A stretch of DNA of 64,000 bases from positions 124,001-188,000 of the forward strand of contig NZ_VCQU01000008.1 of the NCBI RefSeq assembly GCF_012932915.1, given 5' to 3'. Positions 1 through 26,493 of the stretch are shown one piece after another. The stretch's first letter is position 1. Each line of letters starts with the position of its first letter. The notes beneath the pieces were generated by a model. The model was not told the origin of the DNA. It worked only from the letters and a program-made list of their open reading frames with translations, and searched no databases. The stretch is from Antrihabitans stalactiti. Lineage in GTDB: Bacteria; Actinomycetota; Actinomycetes; Mycobacteriales; Mycobacteriaceae. Both the position numbers and the translations under genes were made by a program.

Positions 1-1
1 A

Positions 2-17056
<17,055 letters not shown>

Positions 17057-17068
17057 TAGGAGAGCTCC

Positions 17069-17677
17069 ATGAACCTGATGAAATCGTCGGCGCTGATTAC
17101 GTCGACGGTGGTCGCGGCAGCATTGTTCGGTGCCGTGACAGCGCAGGCGGATCCGGCTGACCCAACTATCAACTACACGACGACCTGGGTTGGTGAGAGC
17201 ACGGTCAACACGCACATCGATTCCGGTCAATTCCGGCTGGTCGACTCGCAGGTCCAACTCGTCGATACCGCAGGTACGGTCCGGGAAGTCGTGCCGACGT
17301 ACTACTCGTTCGAGAACATCACCTATCCGATTGCGGCCAACATCAGCGAGGACGGCCAAAATCTGCAGATGACACCCAAGGACCTGCCGACGATGGTCAG
17401 TGAGGTGGTCGCTCGCGATCGGACCGCCGCTTGGGAGACCCTGAAGACCGAGGCAATGTCCTGGTGGAACAGCGGCGGAATGATGGCTGTCGCCGTCGGT
17501 GCGACTGTCGGCCAGGTCGTCGGTTGTATCGCAATCCTGCTCAATCCGATCGCCGGCTGCATCCTCGGCACGATTATCGGCGCAGGTATCGGAGCAATCG
17601 TAGGCGTGGCGCAAACCGGCCAGCACCTACAGCCGGCGATGATGGACTACTTGAAGACATACCAGCCTGCTCCGTAA
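17069..17677 (+). CDS. Secreted protein with C-terminal glycine-rich hydrophobic segment, downstream of the NRPS
   Basis: A 202-residue protein. A signal peptide (residues ~1-27, AQA before DPADP) is followed by a polar, probably beta-rich domain (~30-120), a WW-containing segment, and a C-terminal hydrophobic stretch (~135-178) rich in Gly/Ala with two cysteines and repeated GxxxG spacing, as in glycine-zipper membrane or pore segments. The start has a good ribosome site (AGGAG at 17058) and lies only 12 bases after the NRPS stop, so the two are probably cotranscribed. I do not recognise a named family with certainty; similar signal-peptide plus glycine-rich-tail proteins are common in Nocardia and Rhodococcus. 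A role in handling or resisting the NRPS product is inference from position only. Confidence 0.85.
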   Translation: MNLMKSSALITSTVVAAALFGAVTAQADPADPTINYTTTWVGESTVNTHIDSGQFRLVDSQVQLVDTAGTVREVVPTYYSFENITYPIAANISEDGQNLQMTPKDLPTMVSEVVARDRTAAWETLKTEAMSWWNSGGMMAVAVGATVGQVVGCIAILLNPIAGCILGTIIGAGIGAIVGVAQTGQHLQPAMMDYLKTYQPAP

Positions 17678-17724
17678 GGGCGCGCGGCGGCATCGTTGTC
17701 GGTGACTCGTGTAAGGATCGGGTC

Positions 17725-18033
17725 ATGCTCACGATGCTGCTGTACATCCTGATCGTGGCCGTCGTTGCTGCTGTGCTGTTCGTTGCAGCCAGCGCAGTGT
17801 TCGGCCGTGAGGAGGAACTGGCGCCGTTGCCACCGGGAACAACGCCGACCGTGTTGCCCGTCGAGGGAGTCACGGCCGCCGACGTGCGCGCGCTGCGTTT
17901 TCAACAGACGCTGCGCGGCTACAAGGCGAGTGAGGTCGACTGGGCGTTGGATCGGTTGGCAGAGGAGATCGAGTACTTGCGGGCGCAGCTACAGGAGCTG
18001 CAGGCCGAGCCCGCGGTCGATCTACAGAAGTGA
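17725..18033 (+). CDS. Small membrane-anchored DivIVA-domain protein (Rv1209-like)
   Basis: A 102-residue protein. An N-terminal membrane helix (residues ~4-26) precedes a short linker and a DivIVA-type segment containing RFQQTLRGYKASEVDWALDR, which continues into a predicted coiled coil (to ~95). DivIVA-type segments recognise curved membrane and help organise polar growth and division, but this one is far smaller than Wag31, so only a membrane-associated coiled-coil role is supported. The ATG at 17725 is preferred because it begins the membrane helix; the frame stays open upstream but that part overlaps the preceding gene and has no signal-like content. The stop overlaps the tag start (TGATG), showing translational coupling. 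Position before tag matches Rv1209 of M. tuberculosis. Confidence 0.85.
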   Translation: MLTMLLYILIVAVVAAVLFVAASAVFGREEELAPLPPGTTPTVLPVEGVTAADVRALRFQQTLRGYKASEVDWALDRLAEEIEYLRAQLQELQAEPAVDLQK

Positions 18034-18587
18034 TGACGATCGACGATGGGCGCGTTCGCTGCCCGTGGGCGGTCGGTTCCGAGCTCTATCGGGACTATCA
18101 CGATCTCGAGTGGGGCCGTCCGCTGCACGGTCGCGACGAGCTGTTCGAAAGGTTGTGCCTGGAGGCATTCCAATCGGGCCTGTCGTGGATCACGATCCTG
18201 CGTAAGCGGCCGGCGTTTCGAGCGGCGTTTGCAGACTTCAAGGTCGCTGCTGTCGCCGAGTTCACCGACGAAGACGTGACGCGGCTGCTCGCAGATCCGG
18301 GCATCGTCCGCAACCGATTGAAAGTGGCGGCGTGCATTACAAATGCACGCGTCATCGCAGAGCAAGATCTCGATCTCGATGCCTTGTTGTGGTCGTTTGC
18401 ACCGCCGCCGCGTCCTCGTCCGCGCGGTGTCGGAGACGTCCCGGCAGTAACGCCGGAATCGACTGCAATGGCTCGCGAACTGAAGCGAAACGGGATCAAG
18501 TTCGTCGGTCCCACGACGGCCTACGCACTGATGCAAGCGACCGGAATGGTCGACGATCACCTGGCCACTTGCTGGGTGAACGTGTAG
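18033..18587 (+). CDS. tag: DNA-3-methyladenine glycosylase I
   Basis: Removes 3-methyladenine from alkylated DNA, starting base excision repair in the cytoplasm. The 184-residue protein has the usual Tag length and the four zinc ligands of the family: Cys10, His23 (in YHDLEWG), His176 and Cys180 (in DDHLATCW). The aromatic pocket region around FEAFQ/GLSWITIL is also recognisable (here LEAFQSGLSWITIL). ATG 18033 overlaps the stop of the DivIVA-like gene by one base; a GTG at 18030 would add one residue. Cotranscribed with the preceding gene. Corresponds to M. tuberculosis Rv1210 (tagA). Confidence 0.95.
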   Translation: MTIDDGRVRCPWAVGSELYRDYHDLEWGRPLHGRDELFERLCLEAFQSGLSWITILRKRPAFRAAFADFKVAAVAEFTDEDVTRLLADPGIVRNRLKVAACITNARVIAEQDLDLDALLWSFAPPPRPRPRGVGDVPAVTPESTAMARELKRNGIKFVGPTTAYALMQATGMVDDHLATCWVNV

Positions 18588-18742
18588 GAGTGAAGAGCCG
18601 CCATTTCGGTGTTTTGGGAACTCAGGTACCCGCCGATATGTGCGATAGGGAACAATGGAATTTCGAAGCTCGCCAAAGGCAGGCGAGTTGAGACGACACC
18701 ATAGGGCGCGCGCACTGACGGCGCGGATCTGGAGGGAGCAGG

Positions 18743-18910
18743 ATGGCGGCCATGAAGCCCCGCACTGGGGACGGTCCCCTCGAGGCAACCAAGGAGGGAC
18801 GAGGAATCGTCATGCGGGTACCACTCGAAGGTGGTGGACGCCTCGTCGTCGAACTCACGCCCGAGGAAGCAGCAGCACTTGGTGATGAGCTCAAGGGTGT
18901 CACCGGCTAG
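18743..18910 (+). CDS. DUF3117 small conserved protein (Rv1211-like)
   Basis: A 55-residue protein beginning MAAMKPRTGDGPLEATKEGR and containing MRVPLEGGGRLVVELTPEEA. This is the DUF3117 family, highly conserved across actinobacteria and placed between tag and glgM/glgA as in M. tuberculosis (Rv1211). A strong ribosome site (GGAGGG, 18731) precedes ATG 18743, and a stem-loop terminator follows at 18928. The function is not established from sequence. Easily missed because of its size. Confidence 0.93.
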   Translation: MAAMKPRTGDGPLEATKEGRGIVMRVPLEGGGRLVVELTPEEAAALGDELKGVTG

Positions 18911-18927
18911 AGACCGTTTCGGTCGCC

Positions 18928-18964
18928 GGCCCCGAATGCCGCACGGCACGCGGGGCCTTCTTTT
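18928..18964 (+). terminator. Intrinsic terminator after the DUF3117 gene
   Basis: GGCCCCG at 18928 pairs with CGGGGCC at 18951; inside it TGCCG pairs with CGGCA around a two-base loop. The stem is followed by TTCTTTT. This is a rho-independent terminator 17 bases after the DUF3117 stop. Confidence 0.88.
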
Positions 18965-18985
18965 GTGCCTGTTCGGTTCAGCCTG

Positions 18986-19843
18986 ATGTTGGCCGAGGTT
19001 GCCGAACTCCTCGCTTGTCCTGTCTGCCGGTCCGATCTGGAACTCGAGCAGTCAGTTCTTCTCTGTTCCCGCGGGCACTCCTTCGATGTCGCCCGCCAGG
19101 GGTACGTCAGCCTTGTGACGGGCGCCGCCACCAAGTTCACCGGCGATACCGCGGACATGGTGGCGGCTCGCGCTGAGTTCCTCGATGCGGGCCATTTCGA
19201 TGACATCGCGCGAACGGTCGCCGACATCGTGGGCGAACCGATCGGCGACCGCGCGCCACGAATCGTGGAGATCGGCGCGGGGACTGGCTACTACTTGGCG
19301 CGAGCAGTGGATCGCTCCGACGACGCGCTCGGGCTCGGCATCGACATCTCCAAGGCGGCGGCCCGTCGTGCGGCGAGGGCGCATCCGCGTGTCGCCGCGG
19401 TGGTCGCCGACGCCTGGCAGGCATTGCCGATTCTCGACGGAGCAGTGACGCACGCACTGTCGATCTTCTCGCCGCGCAACCCCGACGAGGTCTCGCGAGT
19501 GCTGTGCTCGGATGGCCTCTACATCGTTGCGACGCCAACCAGCAGGCATCTGTGCGAGCTCGTTGCGCCGATCGGGATGGTTCGCGTCGACGAGGAAAAG
19601 ACGCGCAGGCTGGGCGAATCGATGTCGGCGGGATTCGAGCGAATCGACCGGGTGCCCGTCGAGTACGCCGTCGAGCTCGACCATGCTGCCGTCGGCGCCG
19701 TCGTGGGGATGGGTCCGTCGGCGCATCACCTGTCACCGCAGGTCCGCGCAGAGGCAATCGCGGCCCTGCCGGCAGTCGTCAGCGTGACGGTATCGGTGGT
19801 GGTGTCGGCTTACCGGCCGCGCTTGGCGATCACGTCGGCGTAG
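18986..19843 (+). CDS. rlmA: 23S rRNA (guanine-N1)-methyltransferase, RlmA/TlrB family
   Basis: SAM-dependent N1-methylation of a guanine in 23S rRNA helix 35 (G745 or G748 type in this family), near the macrolide exit tunnel. The N-terminal zinc ribbon has Cys11, Cys14, Cys27 and His31 (CPVC and CSRGHSFD). The SAM-binding motif VEIGAGTGYY follows in a Rossmann fold, with ARAEFLDAGHFDD before it, as in RlmA. ATG 18986 is chosen because a GTG at 18965 directly abuts the upstream terminator. No clear ribosome site is visible for either start. The 3' end overlaps the convergent glycosyltransferase gene by 34 bases. G745 versus G748 specificity cannot be decided here. Confidence 0.87.
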   Translation: MLAEVAELLACPVCRSDLELEQSVLLCSRGHSFDVARQGYVSLVTGAATKFTGDTADMVAARAEFLDAGHFDDIARTVADIVGEPIGDRAPRIVEIGAGTGYYLARAVDRSDDALGLGIDISKAAARRAARAHPRVAAVVADAWQALPILDGAVTHALSIFSPRNPDEVSRVLCSDGLYIVATPTSRHLCELVAPIGMVRVDEEKTRRLGESMSAGFERIDRVPVEYAVELDHAAVGAVVGMGPSAHHLSPQVRAEAIAALPAVVSVTVSVVVSAYRPRLAITSA

Positions 19844-20988
19844 ACGCTCAACGTCTGCCGTGCGATCTGTGGCCACGAGAATTCGGCGATCGCGCGCAAG
19901 CGCCCTGCTTTGCCCATCGCGGCAGCCATTGCCGGATCGCTTGCCACCTCGTTGACGGCTTCGGCGAGGTGTTCTTCGAACGCACGTGGCTCGTAGGAGT
20001 TGTAGTGCACGAGCTTTCCTGTTTTCCCGTCGGCGACGACCTCGGGGATGCCGCCGACGTCGGACGCGACGACCGCGGTCTCGCAAGCCATGGCCTCCAG
20101 GTTGACGATCCCAAGCGGCTCGTAGACGGAGGGACTCACAAATACTGTTGCCGCGGAGAGTATTTCGCGAATACCGGCCGTCGGCAGCATCTCGCGCACC
20201 CAGTGCACGTTGCTGCGCTGGGTACTCAGCTCCGCGACGGCAGCAGCAACTTCCGCCTCGATCGCTGGGGTGTCCGGCGCGCCTGCACACAGAACGAGAG
20301 CGAAGTCGGGGTGGAACTGCTTGGCCGCGGCGAGCAGGTGGGCAACGCCCTTCTGCCTGGTGATGCGACCGACGAAGGCAACCATCGGCTGTGCTGGGTC
20401 GACGCCGAGCCTCGCAAGGACCGAGTCCGCCGGGGTCGACGCTGGTCCGGGATGCCAGACGCCGGTATCGATTCCGTTGTGCACCACATGGACTCGGTCA
20501 TGGTCGACGGCCGGGTACGCGTCGAGGACGTCGCGCCGCATGCCTTCGCTGACGGCGATGACCGCGTCCGCATTCTCGACCGCGTTGCGTTCGGACCACG
20601 ACGAGATGCGGTAACCGCCGCCGAGTTGCTCGGCTTTCCACGGTCGGCGCGGCTCGAGCGAGTGCGCTGTCAGGACGTGGGGTATGTCGTAGAACGCGCT
20701 CGCGAGGTGCCCGGCGAACCCCGCGTACCAGGTGTGGGAGTGGGCGACGTCGACGTCGCTCGCGGCATGTGCCATCCGCAGCTCGGCCGACATGATGCGT
20801 AGTGCCGAGTTGGCGTCGGCAAGCGCGGGGTCAGGATCGTGCACGGAGGCGCCTTCGCGCGGCGCACCCATGCAGTGGACGTCGACGTCGCACAGGCTGC
20901 GTAGGTGCGAAACCAGTTCGGTGACATGGACGCCCGCACCGCCGTAGACCTCTGGCGGGTACTCCCGCGTCATCATCGCTACCCGCAC
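19810..20988 (-). CDS. glgM: GT4 glycosyltransferase, alpha-maltose-1-phosphate synthase type (GlgM/GlgA)
   Basis: A 392-residue GT-B fold enzyme starting [20 protein letters not shown], typical of the actinobacterial protein annotated glgA (Rv1212c). In mycobacteria this enzyme transfers glucose from ADP-glucose to glucose-1-phosphate, giving maltose-1-phosphate for the GlgE alpha-glucan route. The C-terminal half carries VGRITRQKG and the [10 protein letters not shown] donor-site motif (EX7E). It is divergent from glgC with 74 bases between starts, so substrate supply and use are probably co-regulated. Overlaps rlmA tail to tail. Classical glycogen synthase activity cannot be excluded from sequence. 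Confidence 0.92.
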   Translation of the reverse strand: MRVAMMTREYPPEVYGGAGVHVTELVSHLRSLCDVDVHCMGAPREGASVHDPDPALADANSALRIMSAELRMAHAASDVDVAHSHTWYAGFAGHLASAFYDIPHVLTAHSLEPRRPWKAEQLGGGYRISSWSERNAVENADAVIAVSEGMRRDVLDAYPAVDHDRVHVVHNGIDTGVWHPGPASTPADSVLARLGVDPAQPMVAFVGRITRQKGVAHLLAAAKQFHPDFALVLCAGAPDTPAIEAEVAAAVAELSTQRSNVHWVREMLPTAGIREILSAATVFVSPSVYEPLGIVNLEAMACETAVVASDVGGIPEVVADGKTGKLVHYNSYEPRAFEEHLAEAVNEVASDPAMAAAMGKAGRLRAIAEFSWPQIARQTLSVYADVIAKRGR

Positions 20989-21062
20989 TCGCTAAACGTA
21001 ACGGACGCTCCATGGGGCGTCGCGGTGGCGGCGCAACCATGGGCCGGGATAGGTTTGCACAT

Positions 21063-22277
21063 GTGAGGAGCCAGCCGCACGTGCTCGGGATCGTCCTTGC
21101 CGGTGGTGTCGGCAAGCGCCTGTACCCGTTGACCGCGGACCGTGCGAAGCCAGCAGTCCCGTTCGGTGGCGCGTACCGGTTGATCGACTTCGTCTTGAGC
21201 AACCTGGTCAATGCTGGTTACCTGCGGATCTGTGTGCTGACGCAGTACAAGTCGCATTCGCTGGACCGCCATATTTCGCAGACGTGGCGGCTGTCCGGCT
21301 TCGCGGGGGAGTACATCACTCCGGTTCCCGCGCAGCAGCGGCTCGGACCGCGTTGGTACACGGGCAGCGCCGACGCGATCCTGCAGTCGATGAATCTGAT
21401 CTATGACGAAGACCCCGAGTACATCGTCGTCTTCGGTGCCGACCACGTATATCGCATGGACCCCGAGCAGATGGTGCAGCACCATATCGACACCGGCGCG
21501 GGTGTGACAGTCGCCGGTATCCGGGTGCCGCGCAGCGAGGCAAAGGCGTTCGGCTGCATCGATTCCGATGAATCGGGTCGGATCACGCAGTTCCTCGAGA
21601 AGCCGGCGCATCCGCCGGGCACACCGGACGATCCGAACGTGACGTTCGCGTCCATGGGGAACTACGTGTTCACCACCAAGGTCCTCGTCGACGCGATTCG
21701 CGCCGATTCGGAGAACTCAGATTCCGACCACGACATGGGCGGCGACATCATTCCGGCCCTGGTCGAGACCGGTCAGGCCTCGGTGTACGACTTCAAGGAC
21801 AACGTCGTCCCCGGTGCTACCGACCGCGACCGCGGCTATTGGCGCGATGTCGGAACGATCGACGCGTTCTACGACGCGCACATGGACCTCGTGTCGGTCC
21901 ATCCCGTCTTCAATCTGTACAACCGGCGCTGGCCGATTCGCGGTGCCGCCGAGAACCTCGCGCCTGCCAAGTTCGTCAAGGGTGGACTCGCGCAGGAATC
22001 GGTGGTCGGGGCGGGTTGCATCCTTTCGGCTGCGACGGTGCGGAATTCGGTCCTGTCCAGCAACGTGATGGTCGACGACGGCGCGACCGTCGAGGGCAGC
22101 GTGGTCATGCCCGGCTGCCGGATCGGCAAGGGTGCTGTGGTCCGCCACGCGATCCTCGACAAGAACGTGGTGGTCGGCGAAGGCGAGGTCATCGGCGTCG
22201 ACCTCGAGCGTGACCGGCACCGTTTCGCCGTCAGCAACGGTGGCGTTGTCACGGTCGGTAAGGGCGTCTGGATCTAA
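21063..22277 (+). CDS. glgC: Glucose-1-phosphate adenylyltransferase
   Basis: Makes ADP-glucose from glucose-1-phosphate and ATP, the committed step of alpha-glucan synthesis. The 404-residue protein has the nucleotidyltransferase signature [16 protein letters not shown], the substrate loop AKPAVPFGG, the WYTGSADAI motif and a C-terminal left-handed beta-helix. GTG 21063 is chosen because homologues begin M-R[13 protein letters not shown]; an ATG 51 bases upstream adds an unusual Gly/Arg-rich tail. Divergent from glgM. Followed within five bases by a palindromic repeat shared with the convergent efflux operon. Confidence 0.96.
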   Translation: MRSQPHVLGIVLAGGVGKRLYPLTADRAKPAVPFGGAYRLIDFVLSNLVNAGYLRICVLTQYKSHSLDRHISQTWRLSGFAGEYITPVPAQQRLGPRWYTGSADAILQSMNLIYDEDPEYIVVFGADHVYRMDPEQMVQHHIDTGAGVTVAGIRVPRSEAKAFGCIDSDESGRITQFLEKPAHPPGTPDDPNVTFASMGNYVFTTKVLVDAIRADSENSDSDHDMGGDIIPALVETGQASVYDFKDNVVPGATDRDRGYWRDVGTIDAFYDAHMDLVSVHPVFNLYNRRWPIRGAAENLAPAKFVKGGLAQESVVGAGCILSAATVRNSVLSSNVMVDDGATVEGSVVMPGCRIGKGAVVRHAILDKNVVVGEGEVIGVDLERDRHRFAVSNGGVVTVGKGVWI

Positions 22278-22281
22278 CCCC

Positions 22282-22321
22282 GTGCGCGAGTCTCACCCCC
22301 GGAGGGGTGAAATTCGCGCAC
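22282..22321. repeat. Intergenic palindrome, GTGCG family, between convergent genes
   Basis: GTGCGCGA (22282) pairs with TCGCGCAC (22314), and inner CACCCC pairs with GGGGTG, with two imperfect positions between. It lies 4 bases after the glgC stop and 8 before the stop of the convergent permease, so it probably serves as a two-way terminator or 3' end stabiliser. Related to the element at 37851. Confidence 0.8.
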
Positions 22322-22329
22322 AGTGTGGA

Positions 22330-23958
22330 TCAGCGCAGATCCCGCTGTCGGAAGCCCACAAGTCCGGCGGCGATGAGCGCGGCGTCGAGGACAAGCAGCC
22401 AGGCGACGGGTACCACATCGAAGTTCCCGCCCGGCAGTTTCGGCAGGTGACCGAACGGTTCCAGGTCGAGGATCAGCTGGGGGAAGCTGGCGACCGAGCC
22501 GACGACGAGAAGGACGACGAACGCCACGAGGACCGCCCACGCGATCGGCGTGTACCGCGGGAGTAGACCGAACAGTGCGACCGTCACCGCGGCAAGCAGC
22601 CACACCGCTGGCAGCTGGACCAGTGCTGCGCCCAGCACCGCAGGGAGTTGACCGCCCACGTCGCCGACCGCGCTGCCGTAGGCGAATCCTGCTGCCAAAC
22701 CGGCTATTGCGATCGCCACCGCCGGACCGAGTACCGCGAAGACGAGGTGGCTTGTCGCCCATTGCACCCGCCCGACCGCGCCCGACAGCACGGACTCGCC
22801 CCGCTGCGCGCCTTCTTCCGAATAGAGGCGCAGAGCTGCCGAGATCGCGAAAGCCGCTGCAGCGTAACCGAGCATCGTGAAGCCGAAACCGATAAAGGAG
22901 AGCTCGAGCGAATGCGGTCCGCCTGCTCGCTCGATGATGTCGACGACGGCTTGGCTGTCACCGATCTGGCCGCCGATTCCTTCGGCGACGCTGCCCATCA
23001 GCAGGCCGTAGAGGGTCAGCCCAGCGGTCCAGGCGATGAGGGTCCCGCGGTGCATCCGCCAAGCGAGGCCGAGAGCGCCACTCAGCGAGGCCGATGCGGT
23101 CGGCGCGCCGGGTCGTTCGGCGATCAGACCCGCTCCGACGTCGCGACGACTGAGCAGGGCGTACGCCGCCACCACGAGGACCACGCTGGTCACCAGCGGC
23201 AGGATGAAGACCCACCACCGTTCGTCCGCGTACGGGCGAACCAGCAACGACCAGCCCTGCGGTGAAAGCCACGACAGCTGACCAGATCCCGCGTCGCCGA
23301 CCGCTCGCAAGGCATAGGTCGTGCCGAGGACGGCAAGTGCGATGCCACGTGCAGTGCGTGCGCCGGGACTCAATTGTGCTGCGACGCCCGCGACGCCTGC
23401 GAACACGATGCCCGATGCGGCCAACGCACCACCGAAGGCGATCGAACCCGCAACAGGTAGACCGCCCGACAACAGGCAGATCGTCGCCACGCCACCAGTT
23501 GCCAGGCTGGCGCCGATCGTCAGCAGCAGCGCAGCCGTGAGACCGGAATGCCTTCCGATGGCTCCAGATTCGACGAGTTCGGCGCGGCCGGATTCCTCCT
23601 CGGCGCGGGTGTGCCTGATGACCGTCAGAATCACCGCCAGCGCGATGATCGTGTACAGCGCACCGGCCTTCCAGATCGTCACCGAGCCGAGGCTGGAGCT
23701 GAAAATCGGTCCGTACATGGCGATCTGGGCGGGACTGGCCGCAGTGGACACCGCGAACTGGACGCGGTCGGCCTCGCTCGGGTAGACGGCCTCGATGCTG
23801 CCGACGTAGGTGATCGGGAGCAGGAAGCCGATCACCAGGGTCCACAGCGGCAGCACGATGCGGTCGCGGCGTAGGAACAACCGCAGTTGGTAAAGGGTGC
23901 CAGTGAAATTCGTCGACGACGGGACGGCAACCGGTCGGGTTGCGGTCGCGGTGCTCAT
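22330..23958 (-). CDS. ABC-2 type efflux permease (Rv1217c-like)
   Basis: A 542-residue polytopic membrane protein with about twelve hydrophobic segments arranged as two similar halves, the pattern of tetronasin-type antibiotic export permeases. It begins [12 protein letters not shown] 23958 overlaps the ATPase stop as ATGA, which decides the start. Last gene of a three-gene operon (TetR, ATPase, permease) all joined by ATGA overlaps. In M. tuberculosis the equivalent Rv1217c-Rv1218c pump exports several drugs and is controlled by RaaS. The substrate here is unknown. Confidence 0.92.
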   Translation of the reverse strand: MSTATATRPVAVPSSTNFTGTLYQLRLFLRRDRIVLPLWTLVIGFLLPITYVGSIEAVYPSEADRVQFAVSTAASPAQIAMYGPIFSSSLGSVTIWKAGALYTIIALAVILTVIRHTRAEEESGRAELVESGAIGRHSGLTAALLLTIGASLATGGVATICLLSGGLPVAGSIAFGGALAASGIVFAGVAGVAAQLSPGARTARGIALAVLGTTYALRAVGDAGSGQLSWLSPQGWSLLVRPYADERWWVFILPLVTSVVLVVAAYALLSRRDVGAGLIAERPGAPTASASLSGALGLAWRMHRGTLIAWTAGLTLYGLLMGSVAEGIGGQIGDSQAVVDIIERAGGPHSLELSFIGFGFTMLGYAAAAFAISAALRLYSEEGAQRGESVLSGAVGRVQWATSHLVFAVLGPAVAIAIAGLAAGFAYGSAVGDVGGQLPAVLGAALVQLPAVWLLAAVTVALFGLLPRYTPIAWAVLVAFVVLLVVGSVASFPQLILDLEPFGHLPKLPGGNFDVVPVAWLLVLDAALIAAGLVGFRQRDLR

Positions 23959-24872
23959 ACCGTCACCTTCTCGTCGCGCTGCGCCGAATCGTCGGATTCG
24001 TAGTGCCGCAGGAACAGTTCTTCCAGCGTCGGCGGCTGGCTGACCAAGGTCCGTACGCCTGCGTCGCCCAGTACGCGAATCAACTCGCCTAGGTGCTCGC
24101 TGTCGACCTGGCAATGCAGCGTCGTGCCCTCGATCTTGATGTCTTCGACACCGGCGATGCGGCTCAAATCACCTGGGTCGCCGAGCAATTCGGCCGTGAT
24201 CGAGGTCCGGCTGAGATGTCGCATCGATTCGAGCGTGCCGCTTTCGACGGTCTTGCCTGCGCGGATGATGGTCACACGCTCACAGAGCGCCTCGACCTCG
24301 GACAGGATGTGGCTGGACAGCAGCACGGTCGCGCCGCGGTCGCGCGCCTCGGCGACGCATTCGCGAAAGATCTGTTCCATCAACGGATCCAGGCCGGACG
24401 TAGGTTCGTCGAGCAGGATCAGTCGGGCGTTCGAGGAGAACGCGGACACCAGAGCGACCTTCTGCCGGTTGCCCTTCGAGTAGGTCCGTGCCTTCTTGCG
24501 TGGATCGAGATCGAAGCGCTCGAGCAGTTCGGCGCGGCGGTCGTTGTCGATTCCGCCGCGCATTCGGGCGAGCAAGTCGATCGTCTCGCCGCCGGACAGG
24601 TTCGGCCACAGCGTCACATCGCCTGGCACATAGGCGATGTCGCGGTGCAGTGCGACTGCGTCGGTCCACGGGTCGCGTCCGAACAAGGTCGCGGTCCCCG
24701 ACGAGGCGCGCAGAATTCCCAGTAGCACGCGAATGGTCGTCGACTTTCCGGCACCGTTCGGCCCGAGGAAGCCGTGTATTTCGCCTTCGGCCACTTCGAG
24801 ATCGAGACCGTCCAGCGCGTTCACATGACCGAACTGTTTGCGCAGGTCGGCAACTTCGATGATGGTAGTCAT
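23955..24872 (-). CDS. ABC efflux ATPase (Rv1218c-like)
   Basis: Energises the adjacent permease. The 305-residue protein has Walker [10 protein letters not shown] near residue 37, a Q-loop region, a signature in the unusual form YSKGNRQKV instead of LSGGQ (common in this DrrA-like subgroup), Walker [13 protein letters not shown] and the switch His in LLSSHIL. The C-terminal ~90 residues form the extra domain seen in DrrA-type exporters. ATG 24872 overlaps the TetR stop by four bases and its own stop overlaps the permease start by four. Confidence 0.94.
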   Translation of the reverse strand: MTTIIEVADLRKQFGHVNALDGLDLEVAEGEIHGFLGPNGAGKSTTIRVLLGILRASSGTATLFGRDPWTDAVALHRDIAYVPGDVTLWPNLSGGETIDLLARMRGGIDNDRRAELLERFDLDPRKKARTYSKGNRQKVALVSAFSSNARLILLDEPTSGLDPLMEQIFRECVAEARDRGATVLLSSHILSEVEALCERVTIIRAGKTVESGTLESMRHLSRTSITAELLGDPGDLSRIAGVEDIKIEGTTLHCQVDSEHLGELIRVLGDAGVRTLVSQPPTLEELFLRHYESDDSAQRDEKVTV

Positions 24873-25522
24873 GCGTCTTCCTGGTTCTCGTTGGATCGCT
24901 GGTCGACGAGTGCCTCGAACAGCGTTGAATCGGTCAACATTCCGTAGGTGTAGAGCTCCAACGCCGGGAAAGTCGTTGCGTCCGAGTACTCCCGCAACGC
25001 GTGCGTGTAATCGATCGCGCCTTCTTTGTCGGACTTCAACTGGAAGAACAGCAACATCCCGCCCAGCCCCTGCAGCGCGGCGTATCGGGCCCGCGCGGCG
25101 GGGTCACGGCTGGGGCGCAACGTCCCTGCTGCGACACCTTCTTCGAGGTAGAGCGCGGCGTTGTCCGTGAGGTGCTCGAACAACGATAGCGCCAACGCCC
25201 CACCGGCTTGGAAGCTGCGAATGATGTAGGCGACCATGGGCGCGTAGTGGTCGATCTCGGCGAGCTGCGCGATCATTCCCGCCGCGCTGGGCGAGGTCAA
25301 GAACTTCGCTTTGTCGGTCCGGATGACGTCGAGCACGTATGCGTCGCAGACCTCGCGGAGCCCGTCTTTCGACCCGAAGTGGTGGTTGACGAGGCCCGGC
25401 GACACTCCCGCCGCAGTCGCGACTGCGCGAACACCGGTCCCGAATCCTTGCTCGCCGAACACCACGATCGCCGCATCGCGAATGCGGGCCCTGGTCGTGA
25501 GGTCGGCGGTGCCTGAACGCAT
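24869..25522 (-). CDS. TetR-family regulator of the efflux operon (RaaS/Rv1219c-like)
   Basis: A 217-residue protein with an N-terminal helix-turn-helix ([20 protein letters not shown] and [20 protein letters not shown]) and a variable ligand-binding C-terminal domain. In M. tuberculosis the equivalent Rv1219c (RaaS) represses the Rv1217c-Rv1218c pump. ATG 25522 is preferred over one 33 bases upstream because that longer form would place the operator-like GTTTAAAC palindrome inside the coding region. First gene of the three-gene operon, so autoregulation is expected. Confidence 0.9.
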   Translation of the reverse strand: MRSGTADLTTRARIRDAAIVVFGEQGFGTGVRAVATAAGVSPGLVNHHFGSKDGLREVCDAYVLDVIRTDKAKFLTSPSAAGMIAQLAEIDHYAPMVAYIIRSFQAGGALALSLFEHLTDNAALYLEEGVAAGTLRPSRDPAARARYAALQGLGGMLLFFQLKSDKEGAIDYTHALREYSDATTFPALELYTYGMLTDSTLFEALVDQRSNENQEDA

Positions 25523-25548
25523 GTTCAGTAGTTTAAACACTCGTTCAA
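25523..25548 (-). promoter_or_regulatory. Probable TetR operator and promoter of the efflux operon
   Basis: Directly upstream of the TetR ATG lies the near-palindrome AGTAGTTTAAACACT (25527-25541), centred on a perfect GTTTAAAC and flanked by TTGAAC-like words. The position fits autorepression. There is little room for a leader, so the transcript may be nearly leaderless. Confidence 0.5.
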
Positions 25549-25568
25549 TCGCCACGCAAGACCATGTC

Positions 25569-25608
25569 GTGAGTCTTTTAGGAGTCCCTGGACTCCTAAA
25601 AGACTCAC
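25569..25608. repeat. Intergenic palindrome, GTGAGTC family, copy 1
   Basis: GTGAGTCTTTTAGGAGTC and its exact reverse complement are separated by CCTG. Flanking ACCAT/ATGGT extends the dyad beyond a short bulge (25561-25613). It lies between the O-methyltransferase stop and the TetR start, both on the minus strand. Identical core to the copies at 29464 and 61268. Confidence 0.9.
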
Positions 25609-25627
25609 ATGGTCTGAGCAGGACTTT

Positions 25628-26260
25628 TTAGCCGCGCGAGGCGCAGAGCAACCCGTCGCCGACGGGGATGATGACCTTGGTGAGGCGGTTGTCTTCGGCA
25701 ATGGCGCGCGCGGCGGTGCGGACCGCGAGGGTGGTGGCGTCGCGTTGCGTCGAGTCGGCGACCCGACCGCCGAGCAGTGCGTTGTGCAGCACGATCAGGC
25801 CGCCGGGTCGAAGAAGGCGAACTCCGTGCTCGACGTACTGGGGATGGTCGACGGGCGTCGTGTCGATGAAAACCATGTCGTAGGCGGCGTCGGCGAGGCG
25901 GGGGAGGACGTCCAGTGCGCGACCGTTGATGAGCCGAGTCCGTGGGGTCGGAATACCGCCTGCGCGGAAGGCGTCTTTCGCTGCGCGCTGATGCTCGGGT
26001 TCGGAGTCGATCGTGGTCAGGGTGCCGTCTTCGCGCATGCCGTCGAGCAGCCACAAGCCACTGATGCCTGCGCCGGTGCCGACCTCGACGACCGTCTTCG
26101 CGTCGAGCAATTGGGCGAACATGCTCAGGATTGCGCCGACCGATGGCGGAATCGGTGCAGCACCAAGGTCATCGGCTCGTTCGCGTGCAGCGACCAGTAC
26201 CTCGTCCTCCACAACAGATTCTTCGACGTAGGTAAGGGTTCGCTGCGCATTCGTCTCCAC
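25628..26260 (-). CDS. Class I SAM-dependent O-methyltransferase (Rv1220c-like)
   Basis: A 210-residue member of the catechol/caffeoyl-CoA O-methyltransferase family. SAM motif I is [16 protein letters not shown] (~residue 57), an acidic residue follows in [10 protein letters not shown], and the metal and catalytic region is [12 protein letters not shown] with [10 protein letters not shown]. The methyl acceptor is unknown. It stands divergent from sigE with 233 bases between starts, exactly as Rv1220c does next to sigE in M. tuberculosis, which supports orthology. Confidence 0.92.
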   Translation of the reverse strand: METNAQRTLTYVEESVVEDEVLVAARERADDLGAAPIPPSVGAILSMFAQLLDAKTVVEVGTGAGISGLWLLDGMREDGTLTTIDSEPEHQRAAKDAFRAGGIPTPRTRLINGRALDVLPRLADAAYDMVFIDTTPVDHPQYVEHGVRLLRPGGLIVLHNALLGGRVADSTQRDATTLAVRTAARAIAEDNRLTKVIIPVGDGLLCASRG

Positions 26261-26405
26261 GATTCGAGGTTATCGCCGTAATAGCTTCGGGTCGTCTAGG
26301 CGCGACCGACAACATTTCTCAGGGTTCCCTCAGGCTCCTCATACGCCGGGCATATCGCGGTGCGACAGTGTGGTCTCCACGGAAGAAGAACCATCCGATC
26401 ACGGG

Positions 26406-26431
26406 GGAACAAAGCGCCCAACCGGCGAGTT
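26406..26431 (+). promoter_or_regulatory. ECF-type promoter candidate upstream of sigE
   Basis: GGAAC at 26406, 18 bases of spacer and GTT at 26429 match the GGAAC/GTT pattern recognised by SigE/SigH-type factors in mycobacteria. Position, 63 bases before the first canonical sigE start, fits autoregulation. Short motifs of this kind also occur by chance. Confidence 0.45.
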
Positions 26432-26464
26432 GAAGTTCTTAGAAGTTAGTACGTGGTCCTGCCT

Positions 26465-26470
26465 AGGAGG
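26465..26470 (+). promoter_or_regulatory. Orphan ribosome binding site upstream of sigE
   Basis: A perfect AGGAGG lies 23 bases before the first canonical in-frame start (GTG 26494) but only 8 before an in-frame ATC codon (26479). An in-frame stop (TAG 26464) overlaps it, so no further upstream start exists. The true sigE start is therefore uncertain. Confidence 0.55.
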
Positions 26471-26493
26471 TTTCAGCCATCCACACGGTCAAT

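Noticed and set aside
18588-18742. ECF-type promoter before the DUF3117 gene (GGGAAC words at ~18617 and ~18648)
   Set aside because: No GTT-type -10 element at a suitable distance was found, so the words are not distinguishable from chance.
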